Part shown: positions 35,243-47,321 of the stretch, piece by piece
How the letters are laid out: every line of letters starts with the position of its first letter
Position numbering within the stretch: the stretch's first letter is position 1
Notes under the pieces: generated by a model
Databases searched by the model: none
Told to the model about the DNA's origin: nothing
The model's input: only the letters and a program-made list of their open reading frames with translations
NCBI RefSeq assembly: GCF_027596085.1
Contig: NC_072449.1
Span: forward strand, 23,534,522 to 23,598,521
Direction of reading: 5' to 3'
From: Anoplopoma fimbria
Lineage: Eukaryota; Chordata; Actinopteri; Perciformes; Anoplopomatidae
Length of the DNA stretch: 64,000 bases
Translations under genes and position numbers: made by a program

Positions 35243-38200
35243 GACTGATGAGCTCAAGAGGATCAACAGTCTAATGAACTAAATAAAGCAGCGTCTTCAA
35301 GTATTAGATACTAATCCATCCTACAATTTAAAATACTCGGAGCACGAATCATCTGTCCCTCCATGTCAGATCCGGGTGGGCTATAGATAACTCTCCTGCA
35401 GCCGAAGTAAAGCTTCAGGTAGTGAAAAGTTTGTCTTTTGAATGCCAAGTTCTCCTGTTGTGCCATTAGTCATAAAATTGCTCCAAACTCTCATGTCACT
35501 GTTAAACACTGTACCAGGCAGCCTCCGCAGACACCCAGCAGCAGACAGCGTGAAGCCGGCGGGTCAGCCCCTTCCTGCTCCAGGTGTTGGCTCATTTAAA
35601 GAAGGACGCTGAACTAAAACCAGACATTTAAACGTTTTGACACACGATGAGACATTATTCATGTACATAACAGTGGTTGCTCTGTAATTATAGCATTAAA
35701 AGACGCGGAGAACACAGCGTACCACCATTCGCGTAACTAGAAACACTCGTATGCTGAACCCATTTAAATGTAATTAACATACTGTTGTATTATTCTGCAA
35801 TGCACCTGCAAAGCTAATTAAGTACTTAATCTTATTTTGCTGAAGGCAGCATTTTAAAACTAGCAATTTATCCAGTGATGTCACCAAACTGGTCCAGGTG
35901 TACTGGAGATAAGTCTTCGGGTGACTGTTTGCTGTTCTGAGAAGCAGGTTCTGTATGACAAAAAATCCTATGGAAAAATACAAACAAACTGTAGTATTTA
36001 TATTTATTTATAAAAAATACAAAATGTTACATTTAATTTACATGATCTAAAACCACTGAGCTGTACAACAGTTAAAAAAAACAACGCGTACTAGTGATTG
36101 TCATCAAAGTGAGCAGCAAATATTTTTGCTATTCTATCAGTCTCCTTCTTCATGGATGACGGCGACATGTTGGGGCGCTGTCGATGACCTCTGCTGTGTA
36201 GAATGCTGTGAAGTGGAGAGCTCGGCCCCTGGAAAGATCAAAACACAAACATACCTGCAGTGTGAGTGCTGCAGCGAATACTGAGCCTCAGAATATGATT
36301 CTCTAGTGTATTTAATAACAAACAGGCATACTGATTAGTCAAAGGATCATTTATTGTGTGTTTGAGTTGTGTGGTAACTTATGAGTGACTGCTCAAACAG
36401 AGCGAACCTTTCTTTGGCTTAACAGGCTTGTCACATGTCTCTCTCTGTAGTACATGGAGTACAATCTGGAGATCAGCAACAAGTGACTAGTTTGAACCCG
36501 CTTTTTTATTTTTTTTTTTTAAAAAAGGTCCTTCCTGCAGAGACAGGCACACCTCCGACCTCAGACTCCAGCACATTCTCATATCTGATATCTCCACACC
36601 CTCCTTGAAGCTGGATCCTTTTACTATGGTGTGATGCAGAATTGCATTTCCATCTCTAGAGCTGAGTGGAAGTCACCCAACAGACCTGTTTGACAACAAG
36701 TGCTCTGGGGAAACATGCATAATATTAGTGCGCTTTCTCAGTTGCACAGAATATCAACAATGAATACCCTTTTTTATCATGATACATAAGGCTCTTTTTT
36801 TTTTTATTCGTACAGTCAATTGACACTGGTATTTGCCACCGTCTCCGTGTTGGGAGTCATGTTGAGGTTTGCTCTGAATTCCGTATTGAGTCCTTTAACT
36901 CATGATGTGACATTTTGAAAACCAACCACCTCTTACCGGTCTGGTTTTGCTGTGTTGCAATTTTTATTCAGCTTATCGGGCAGATGCCTGAGCCCTGACT
37001 GTTGAGGATGGAATAATCCTCAGGGAAGAGGAGAGTGTATTATTGTTGCAATTAAACAGCCACCGCACACAACTGGTTACATAATAGCAGTGTTTTTAAT
37101 AGAGTGTACTGGAAGTGACAGGCGGGACACAAACACCTTATTCTGTTCATCTTTAGACTGTTCAAACTAGTTTGTCAACTCCTTTCCCAAAGCTAGAGGC
37201 GACGAACACAACTTCTCAATGGAAAATGTGACAGGGAAAAAACATTAAGACTGCAATAAAGACTGAATGAGGGCAGATAGATGTTTGCAGTGCAAACAAT
37301 GAACACCACATGTACTCATGATCTTATAACAGTATGTACAGCATCTTGTTTAAATATTTGTACAAGTCAGCTAGTGGGTGGGCCCCAAGCTGTTAATGGT
37401 GGAAGTTTAATTATGCTGAACTTTACTTGGTCGTGTCATTATTCTTGACAGGTCTCTCCAGTACGCGTCATGTGTAAAGTGGAGCGTGATCTATTAATAA
37501 CGCCCAGTTTTGGCATGGCAGTTTGGTCCTGATGTCAACTGACTATATATATTATACTGTGTTTAATGCCTTTTTTAATAAAAATAAATCCAATAATCAA
37601 GGGAACAAGTAATACAGTTTTCAAATTGGACTGTACAAAATGTAAGAAAATTGAAAATAAAATAAGAAGTTATAACTGAAACAAAGATATTTAGGTACTC
37701 AGTGAGAGGGGAGTGAAAAGTCAAGGGGGAGAGAGAGCGAGTGAGTTTGAATGCCATTAGTAGAGTTAGTGACAAATACTCACCGGGTCACGGGACGTCT
37801 GGGAGAAAGAAGGAGCTAAACGTATGACTCTCATAGATGCCTCCATTTGGTGACAGGGAAGGAAGAAATTAGGGACCTCCATAGGGACCAAGCTGGATAT
37901 TGAATGTTAAAAAAAATAAGTAAATATAGTATGATGTCATCCCAGTGAAGATCAAAGATTCATGAGAGGAAGCTGGTAAATGAACACAAAAAATGACATT
38001 TTAAAACTCACCTAATAACAAGTCAAAGTGATTAAAAACAAAAAGACTCTCTCTTTAGTCAGCTATAGGTGTTGATTCGCCTCGACATCCTATGTACCAA
38101 CTGTACTGTCGATAGCTGCAAACGGTATGTATGTACCATTTTGGGAGTGCGTCTGTGTGTGTGTGTGTTCTTTACATTTTTTCCTTCCAGTTTCTTCTTT

Positions 38201-38531
38201 TCACCCTAATCTCAATTTATGACACTCGAGCACATTTGCATCTTCCCATTAACTTCACATGCAAAGTCTGAACAAACAGTAACACCAAACAGTTCCAAAC
38301 TAAATCACACAAAGAACCAGTGACAGAGGGTGGCTGCCTGCATCTGTTCATGACATTACACCTGCATGTCAAAGACACAACAATGCATGTGGACCAGACT
38401 ATGAGTGTTACAGAAGGCTCCCTGATCTAGCTTTGCCAGGAATCTGGGATCTGGGATGACCCTCTAAAACAAATGACAGCAGCAACAACTAATCTGATAG
38501 CAAGGAAGACAACAACAACAACAAATACAGA
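35243..38531. other. Gene-free region between ucp3 and c2cd3
   Basis: It contains the ucp3 promoter and any 5' UTR exon on the right of 35242, and the 3' UTR of c2cd3 on the left of 38532. Both genes are on the minus strand. T-rich runs occur at about 36504-36520 and 36796-36806. No coding exon recognised. Confidence 0.6.
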
Positions 38532-41500
38532 TCAAGGATACGGTTGGAGTGCGATGTCGGGGGAGCATGAAGCATCATGGGTATCTCTGTCGTTCATAGT
38601 GGTGGGTGATGAAGCTCTGTCACCTGACTCCTCGTTAGGGCTGTTGGGTTCTTTTGCTCGTCTTTCATCTAGAGCTTGTAGTGTCCTTTCACCATCTCTC
38701 TCTGTGTCCGAAGCGTCTCCTGCTGATCCATTAAAACTGTCACTTTGATCACTTTCTTCTCGTCTGGCACTGGTAGTGTGTTTAACACTACAGTCATGGG
38801 TTACCATCTGCCTTTTCTCGTCCTCATCTTCGCTGAGAGACGGCTCCTCTGGTACCTCTGGGCTCTTCAGAGAAACCAGGTCGGGGTCTGACAGGATGCT
38901 GGTCCAAGGACTGGTTTTGTCTGTTAAAGAGGTCACCTCATTGAGAGCCCTCGGCTTCACAACAACCTCCTCGTAATCTTCATCATCGTCATCAGCTTCC
39001 TCATCCCGTGTGCTACCGGTCCCATCTTCATCTTTGTCCGTTCCTTCTTCGTTTTCATCCTCGGACACTGTAGCATTGTAGTTTCGACTGCCGTTTTCTT
39101 CCTCAGGCTCGGAGTCTGTATGGTCTTCAGACGTCTTTGGCAGAGGCGAGTGCAGAGGAGACAAATCTTCTATGGAAGAATATGAAGCTCTGCGTGGACT
39201 GGAGATACTCTCAGGAAGAGTCTGAGGGTTGTTGTCTGCTACAGGGGAAGTTGTTGAGCTGCTCTCCGGGTGTGAGGGAATTGTTTCTAGTTGGTTTCCT
39301 CGTAGACCTGGATGAAAAAGACAGTAAAGATTTTAGCAACTTTTTATACTCTCTTTGTTTTTCAGCTATCATGAATTGCATTCAAGGTCATTCTTTTAAA
39401 GGGAAATACTTTTTCGTGTTCTTTGTCAGTAATGTCTAAAAATCATCACTTGACAGAGGTGTTTGAGACTTGTTCGTGGCTCAGCAGGTGGGTTGTTTGG
39501 CTCTTTCCGTGCACATTTCTTCGCGGCAGTGCGCAGCAACTAGCACTTGTTCAGCTCGGAAAGTGCAAGTGGCTTGGGGCTCTGTCCCTGTCAGCTTTAC
39601 AGCATCCCCTTCCTGGACTTTGCTGCTTGCTTCTTTGTAGGACTACTGCAGCCAGTAGCTCCTATGAATTTCACTACATTCTTTTGTCTTAATTTGTTGT
39701 TTTCTCCTGTTTGTTACTGGAGCACTTATGGCATATGACATACATTCATCATCATCGGAAAAGGAAGCATGGGGATTAAGTGCAGCATTTTCTAAGCAAA
39801 AATCAAACCAAAATATTATTTTAGAATTTGATGGTTTTTTTCTGTGAGTTTTGGATGGTTTGGTCAGATAGAACAAGCAATTGGAATTCATTACCTTGGA
39901 AAGTACACAGATAGAATAATAAATTGATTAAGCGAGAAAATAAGCAGATTAATGATGAAAATAATCATTAGTTGCAGCCCTAAAGTACAGTATTGTAGTG
40001 GACTTGCAAGCATATAATTCACTAGGTGTAATGTCAATGTTAACTGTATGGTTATGGAATCACCAGGATATAACACGCATACTGCTCAGGGTAAAGGTGA
40101 CATGTTCCCTTTAAGAGAAGTAGGGTAACCATGGTAATGAAGGGTCATTTGGGGGTTAAAGGTGATGTGAGGTCAGAGTAAGGAAATTATTGTTGTGTGT
40201 GGATTAAACGGCCACAAAGGTGTGCAGACAAAAAGACAAACTGACTAATAATTGTAATAGCATTGGTACTTTTAGAGTGACAGAAATGTAGTGTCAACTT
40301 TATTCCACTAGTAGAAATTTCAGCAGCACTGGTCCTTATTAGGACCGAGGAAGTCAGAAGGTACAGGGATGCCTCCATTTATGGTTTAAGTGTGTAAGCT
40401 AAACAGTAGACTGTGTCCACAATGAACTCTGGGTCTACTGCCAAGGTTGGGTAAACCAGAACAAAGTCAACCTGCCAAGAATGATCTTTAAATGGTAAAG
40501 TTACAATATATTGGACATGCAAGAAAAAAGGTACAATCATTTGTAACAGTTTTAAATGCTTAAATGATCTCACTTAAGACTACTGATGAAACACATTGCT
40601 GGGAATACCAGACCAATTAAGCATGTTAAAGAGCTCACCACTAATAATATTGTTGACTTGTCCAACTAAGTCGTTTGACTTGAGAAGAAGCTGACATGTG
40701 TCCGTCTCTGTGTCCCTCTGTTCCTCATGCTTGGCCTGACAGTCCTGTTCACTCATGGACGGGAATATGGGTGTTGAAATCTTACGGCTGAAGTATCTCT
40801 GGATGTTGTCCAGCTCACTTAGTTTTTTCCTGTAAAAACAATGAGACGTAGTCAAAGCTAATGTTTTAAAAAAAGGCAAACAGTCGCTGCATCAACTGTA
40901 ATGGACAGTTTATCTTAGGAATGATACCTTAGTGCTGAAAACAGAAATGAGCTGGAGGGGTTGATGTCAGCAGCACTGCTGCTACAGACAGAATGAGCTG
41001 CTGTTTGCTCCTGCAGACTCTGATGGTAATGACGTACTTTGTCCATGTGCTCAAAGTGGCGGTCACTCTCACTTGACCTAAACAGATGTACAAACGATGA
41101 ATAAATGAGATGTAAGACTTCTATCAGCATATTGGAATGCTTTGACTGAATAAAAATGTAATTGTCTAGCTGAAATTCTGGTCCTTAGAAAAGAAGCCAG
41201 CGCAAAAGTGCCCAAAACTGCAGTTCTTCAAATAACCACCTGCGAGTCAATCCCCATTGACCTCCATGTTAAAACGCCCAACTTTACAGCAGAAATAAAC
41301 ATGTTTACAGCCTGTTACAAAAAAAACTGTTTGGTGTTTTAAGCTTATTTCCCCAACTGCTTAGGGGGTGATTTTTTCAGATAACTCGTCTAAATTACAT
41401 TTAGGCTTAAAGTTAGGCTTAATTAAGGGCGTGGCCACTTTGAGTGACAGGCGGGTGCCGTATCAGGTGGCTAGCTGCTAGCTGTCACCCCTGCTGTGTC

Positions 41501-44500
41501 ATCTGAGCCCGCCTCAGCTCCACTATTTATTAGCCGGGAGTTAGGCTGTGCCATCACTGCCGAGATGGCGTCGGCCAGAGTCACCCACTTTGAGCTTCAC
41601 AATGGCTCTTTAGGAAACTTTCGGCTATAAACAGTCTATGGTAATTGTTCTACAAACCTTTCAGAGAACAGCCTGTCCGTTTGGTCAGGTGACGAGATCT
41701 TCTGCTCGGTGTATCGGCTGATGTGAGAGGGGAAGCTGCTGTATGCCGCTGTGGTATGGTAGCTGAGAGGGAGGCCCTGGAATAAAGCTTGCTAATAAAA
41801 GACATTCATCATGATTACAATAAGACATAAACAAGTTGTTTAGTTTTTTTTTACTGTATGTATGAATACTTTCTCTCACCGGTGAATTTTTGGAAGCTTC
41901 TTCATTCACAGTTTTTCTCTGTTCCCTGAGATCTTGGACCCCCTTTTGCGGAGTGATGGACACTTTAAGCTGGCCGTGACAATGACCACTGAAGTCTGTG
42001 ATGTTGTACCAACCACACACTGACTGGAACCCACAGACTAAGGGGGACAGGTCTACAGAGGCAAATCCAATAACCCTCTCTGTTTCTATTGAGTAAAAAC
42101 AACAAGAGTGAATTAATATATCAAGCATATCAATGCATTATACATCGTAAAGTGAAACTACTTCCTGTACCTCCTTTGTGCCAGACTTTGAAAACGAGAG
42201 ACTGTTGTGGATCGACAAGTAGCTGCTTTGAAAGCCTGTAAATGAGATACAGATCATCAGCCTGATATGTGATTGTTCCGATCATAGATCTCCTCAAAGA
42301 TTTTAGTTAATGTCTGTTATTTAACTCTACCTGCACTCAAGTTGATGGTCCCACACAGGGCAGTCAGTGTTGGCTATGACAGCTGTGGACACTGGTTCAT
42401 CAGAGTCTGCAGTAACGTATGAAACACAGCAGCATGGTGACCCTTCACTGCGCTCTGCTAAAGGACAGCCTGCCAGAGAAACATAACACACATCATTATT
42501 ATCAACAAACGTATGTAGAAAAATAAAAAAAAATTACGTCAGATCACAAGCTCACCCTTCAAATTCAGATGCATGGCCCGGTCCACTGCAATAGTCACAG
42601 GGAAAGATTCATCCATGCTCATTCCTGTGTGCTGCACCAATGTGATGTCTGGAGTGGTTCTGGAGGATTTATTCTTGTGTCTGCTTTGTGATGTTTTCGG
42701 TGTAGTGGGCGAGGGGGCTCGATCTGCTGCTTCCTCCATTTCTAATAAGAGCTCCTCCTGGCTGTCCGAGTCCACCTGGTGGTCAACTCCAGCAGGGACT
42801 GTCCCCACTTCCACAGGGACAGAACCTGCTGTCAGGGTGATGTGCACCCTGAGAGCAGCCCCTTGTAGATCTGCTGCTGAGCGTCTGAACAGTGGATACA
42901 CTCCTGTAAAGAAATACAGCCATGATGTTACTACAGCAATAAAAAAACTGTTTATAAATAAATTATAAAAAAAGTAGTTATTTCTTACCACTGAGAGTAA
43001 GCTTCTGCGTTGGTGTCTTTGCAAGAGAGGACAGGTCAACAAACGCTGAACCCACCAGTCGGTCTGTGTCTCTGGGCCTTTGGGTTTTGTCTTTTGTAAA
43101 GGAAACCCACACCTGAACCTCCAGCTTCTCCTCTCGAAGATACCACATCAAGGGCTGAGTGCTCCTCAGCTCGACAGTTCGAATTCCCTGGAAAGCAACC
43201 GTTGCCTGGCCTCCCTCCTCAACAGAGGGGTGTTTCATCTGGGAGCAGAATGCATCCTGGTCGTAGAACTTGTACCTGAAGTAGCAGTAGGTGGAGCGCT
43301 CCAGCTCACTGAGGCCCGGCAGAAGCAAGCAATGGACAGGTATCCATGCTCTGGGCATCGAGAAAGTCAGTGACATTTTTCTCATGCCGTGTCCCCTAGC
43401 TTCTTCATCATCTTGCATTTCATTCTGGGCCATTTCCCAGCTCAAACCCTGAGCAGCTTTAATGACTCTTTCCCTGTCTGAGTGGTGGGCGAACTTAACA
43501 GAGATCTCGAGGCCCCCGACCAAGATGTGCTGGTGCTGAGAAGAACTTGTTTCCTGAGGTAGATACACTCCAAACCAGCCAGAAATACCTTTTATATTTG
43601 GAAAAAGAAACAAAGTGACTGTGTGTTTGTCATAAAATCTATTGAGCCCAGCATTCACAGAGAGTGCAGCATACCTGTTCTTTTATGGATGAGATCCGCA
43701 AGAGGTATTTTCACTGTGCCCAACACCACATCCTTAGGTTTATAAGTTTGCACTGCTGCAACAAAAATTTAAAACAAATTAGTAACTTACAGATATTATT
43801 GACTAACATTGACGAAATTACTGCTTCTTAACAAGTGAAAAGATTGATTGTGAAAGAACAAAACTAGATGTAAAACTTATTCACTATCCTTAAATAAAAC
43901 TTTGCTCGTTTAACAAATGAATTATGTTGACTGATTTAGTGTTCATTTGAATTTATCCTGTAAATATTTCGATCAAAGCATAAGGCACATAAAAATGAAG
44001 CCAATGTAGATTGTCACTGTGAAAAAAGAAATAATGTAAATTATAATGTATAAATTTGTAACATTTATATCAATAAGTCATTTTGGTAAATAATAAAAGA
44101 AAAGCTTAAAAAAACCTTTGCGACTGTCTCTGTTCCAGACAGTGAAGACAGCAGAGGCTTCCTCCAGCTGCTCAGCCAAGCTGCAGGTTTCTCCACTGCT
44201 CTTCAGAAGCAGCAGATCACAGGACACCTCCATGTGGTGGTCAAACTCCGGGCAGAATGTCCTGGCGGCTATGCGGGTGCACCTCCTTTCACTCTCAGGC
44301 AAGAAGGAGAGCTCGACTGTGATGTACGAGTTCACTCCCACACCGGCAAAGTAGCTGAATCTTTCATTTTGTTCTGATAAAACCCTGAAACAGAGAGGCA
44401 GAAGCACAATACCAGACTGAAGGCATTGAGGCAGTATCTGTACATTTGTATAAGAGATTTGCAAATACTCTGTGTGATTCCCTAAGGTTTTGAAATCTCT

Positions 44501-47321
44501 GCTGCTGAAACACTTGCTATCAGACCAATTAGTGGAGCTGAACGTTCATTTGTTGATCTCAAAATATGCAGTTCAGAAACTCAACAGTAATTTATTTTTC
44601 AATGTAATTAGGCTGATGGCAGAAGTGTCAGCAGTAAGAGCATTAACTCAGTAATTAAAACAAACTACATTAACTGATAGATAGATGGCATAACCTGATA
44701 ACGCCATCTTAAAGAGTAATTCAATTAGATATTTAAGTCTTAACAACTTCCCTATAGAAATTAAAAAAACAACAACATTCTAACCCAGAAACTGCTCACT
44801 TCAATTAGGAACAGTTTCACGCATATTTACTCAAGCCATCACAGCTCTCTAGACAAAGAACATTGCTAAGGGGAATTTCCATTCCATAAAAACAAACAAA
44901 GCTCCCAATAGGACAGTGGTGGAGATGTACCTTGCTGCGGCCTGCAGACCTGATGCTCTGTGCACTTGAACCACGAGTGTCACAACACGAGAGGCAGCTC
45001 CTTTACCAGTCTGACCATCAGGTCTCACCGGTCGGTGCTTGTACCGAATGCACACATCTAGTAAGCCTGAGAAACACTACAGATCAGCCACAACGTATAC
45101 GACACTAAATGTGTCAATGCATCATATTATTGCAATTCCTCTGAGTGTCTGTGTACCTGAGGGCTGAGGCTGATGTCCTGTGGGACTGGATGTCCTGGGA
45201 ATCAGGGGCAGGGAGAACATTTGGGCCTCATTAGGATGCTGTCTCTGCATGGTGACCATGGCACACAGCTTGGACAATGGAAGCATTCCTTTAGCCACAA
45301 GCTGGTCTCGAACGTTTGGATAATAATACCTACAGACACACACAATCCTTTATATGAAACCAGTAAGTATTTTGCCATATTAGGATATGAAATTCCCAAA
45401 ACAACCACAAACCTGCACCAGACTTCAAACTGGACACCCCCTCCACTGCTTAGGCCTTGACTAGAAAGAGAGCTGAGCAGCAGCCTCTGAACTGGGACTC
45501 CTTCAGGAGCCAGAAGCACGTGAGTCTCAGTGTGTCCAAACACCGGGTCGGGGACACAGAGCGTTGTGGTGGTACGAAACGGCTTCAGGTTCACGCCTGT
45601 TGGAGACGAGATACAAGTCAGACTGATGCGAGGGCGGGGAAACGTCTTGGGGAAATTCTTTATGGTGAAGGTTTCATACAACGAAATGGCCTTACTACTC
45701 TCTATGAGGCTTTGGTCCAATTTTGCAGCAGGGTCACCCTCCTGACAGGGGAAACTGTACTGGACGTAGCAGTCAGCTTCACCCCAAACTGTGGACTGCA
45801 GAGGTGTCAACCCTTTAACCTTCTCCACTCTTATCACAAACAGATGCTCTCTCACAGTTTCCTCCTGTGCTGCTATCAACTGAGGGGGAAACACAATAGA
45901 AACAAAGACGTCATGCACTTAGTTGAAAAATGTGACATTTCTGAGCTGAAAAACCTGCACACAAACATCTAACTTGTTCATAATATTTATAATAGTGAAG
46001 TTTTTTAGTTTTTTTTTAAGATTAAGTACTTTATTGTGCATCAGCAAAGAAATTCCCAAATAACTTTTCTAGAGATCATTTTCCAGGACTTTTCCAGGAC
46101 ATTTTCAATTGATGATAGAATAACATATCAGTAAATTGCATTTGCGAACATGTGACGTGACTTGGGGGGTTGTGTTCACAGTGTTTCCCAACATAACCGA
46201 GAGGAGTTTATTCCAAATACTCTCATCCATTAACTACCATTTGAATGTTAATATAATCCTGAGCAGAATTTAGCCCTTTCACGTGGCAATGATTTCCATT
46301 TTGGGGAGCTGTGGTAGACTGGAAGTTTGCTCTCAGGGAATCAGTTAAATAGGGAAAAAAAAATTTGAGGACATTTGAATCCTAAACTTTTCTATGAACA
46401 ACCTTGGAAGGTCTCGCTTACCTGCAAATTATCAGTTTTGACAAGAACAGATACACAAAATGCTTTGAGCATTATGTCCAAGAAATTACCACTGACCTTT
46501 GTTTGGGAATGAGGCTGGTGATCAAGCAGATGAACTGGTCTCACAAGTTGAGACACGCAGTCATAATCTTCATCCCTTGTGCGCTGGAGGGCAACTATTT
46601 GCTCTGATTGGCCCATAGCCAAAACAACCCTGAGGTGTCCTTTACAGCTACCTGAGAACACATCAATGACTGGCATGTAGCAGTCCACCCCTAAAACAGG
46701 GTACTGGGCCTGGAGAAGAAGGTGGGTGATCTTTGGATCCCTGCAGGAAGGAAAAACAGAGAGGAGGGTTACTGGTCTGACATACAGCCTCACTGTGGCA
46801 GGTATATTTGAGTCCACATTTAAATTGTGTGTGTAGTGTTATTTGTGGTGAAACATTCCTGGAGTTTCATTCTGAGAATTCAAGAAATTGAATTCATGGA
46901 GGATTAAAGACAATTATGATGTTTGGAGAAGGGGTACTATAGCACCTCCTGGAGGACAGGTTCCATAAAAGAGGTTGTGAAAGATCCCCAATTACCAAAG
47001 AGCTGAAATGTTTTGTTGAACAGATGACTGATTACTACTTGTTTACTATAATTTCCCTATAAAAATTGCCAATAACAATGGAAAATATGTAGTGACCGTT
47101 CTGTCTATTTATACCTAATCACAAATTTAAAACATTCTAAAAAAAATGCGTTGTCTCTCTTCAACTTGCCTAAATGACATGTAGAACTGGTGGAGAGGTA
47201 ATTTAACTATGCCGAGGTGTCGATCCTGCCCCGAACTTCCCGTCTTCTGCCACACCTCGATTACCATCACATTATTCTTCATTCGCTCCAGCAGCTTAGT
47301 TGTTAAGGCCACAGGCGTCAC
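38532..47321 (-). CDS. c2cd3: c2cd3 exons 15-30 (C-terminal half)
   Basis: Exon map, 5' to 3': 47170-47321, 46497-46740, 45413-45879, 45157-45329, 44931-45066, 44116-44384, 43675-43755, 42989-43588, 42556-42903, 42331-42469, 42171-42235, 41880-42085, 41658-41791, 40928-41077, 40639-40829, 38532-39307. Exons 15-19 carry C2 domain sequence strongly like the human protein. Exon 22 is the largest internal exon (600 nt, [11 protein letters not shown] to [18 protein letters not shown]). Exons 24-26 form another C2 domain, ending [14 protein letters not shown]. The last exon encodes Glu/Asp-rich sequence with [20 protein letters not shown] and ends at TGA (38532-38534). Confidence 0.9.

Noticed and set aside
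42573..42968. 131-codon frame on the plus strand within c2cd3
   Set aside because: Antisense shadow of c2cd3 exon 23.
45457..45972. 171-codon frame on the plus strand within c2cd3
   Set aside because: Antisense shadow of c2cd3 exon 17.
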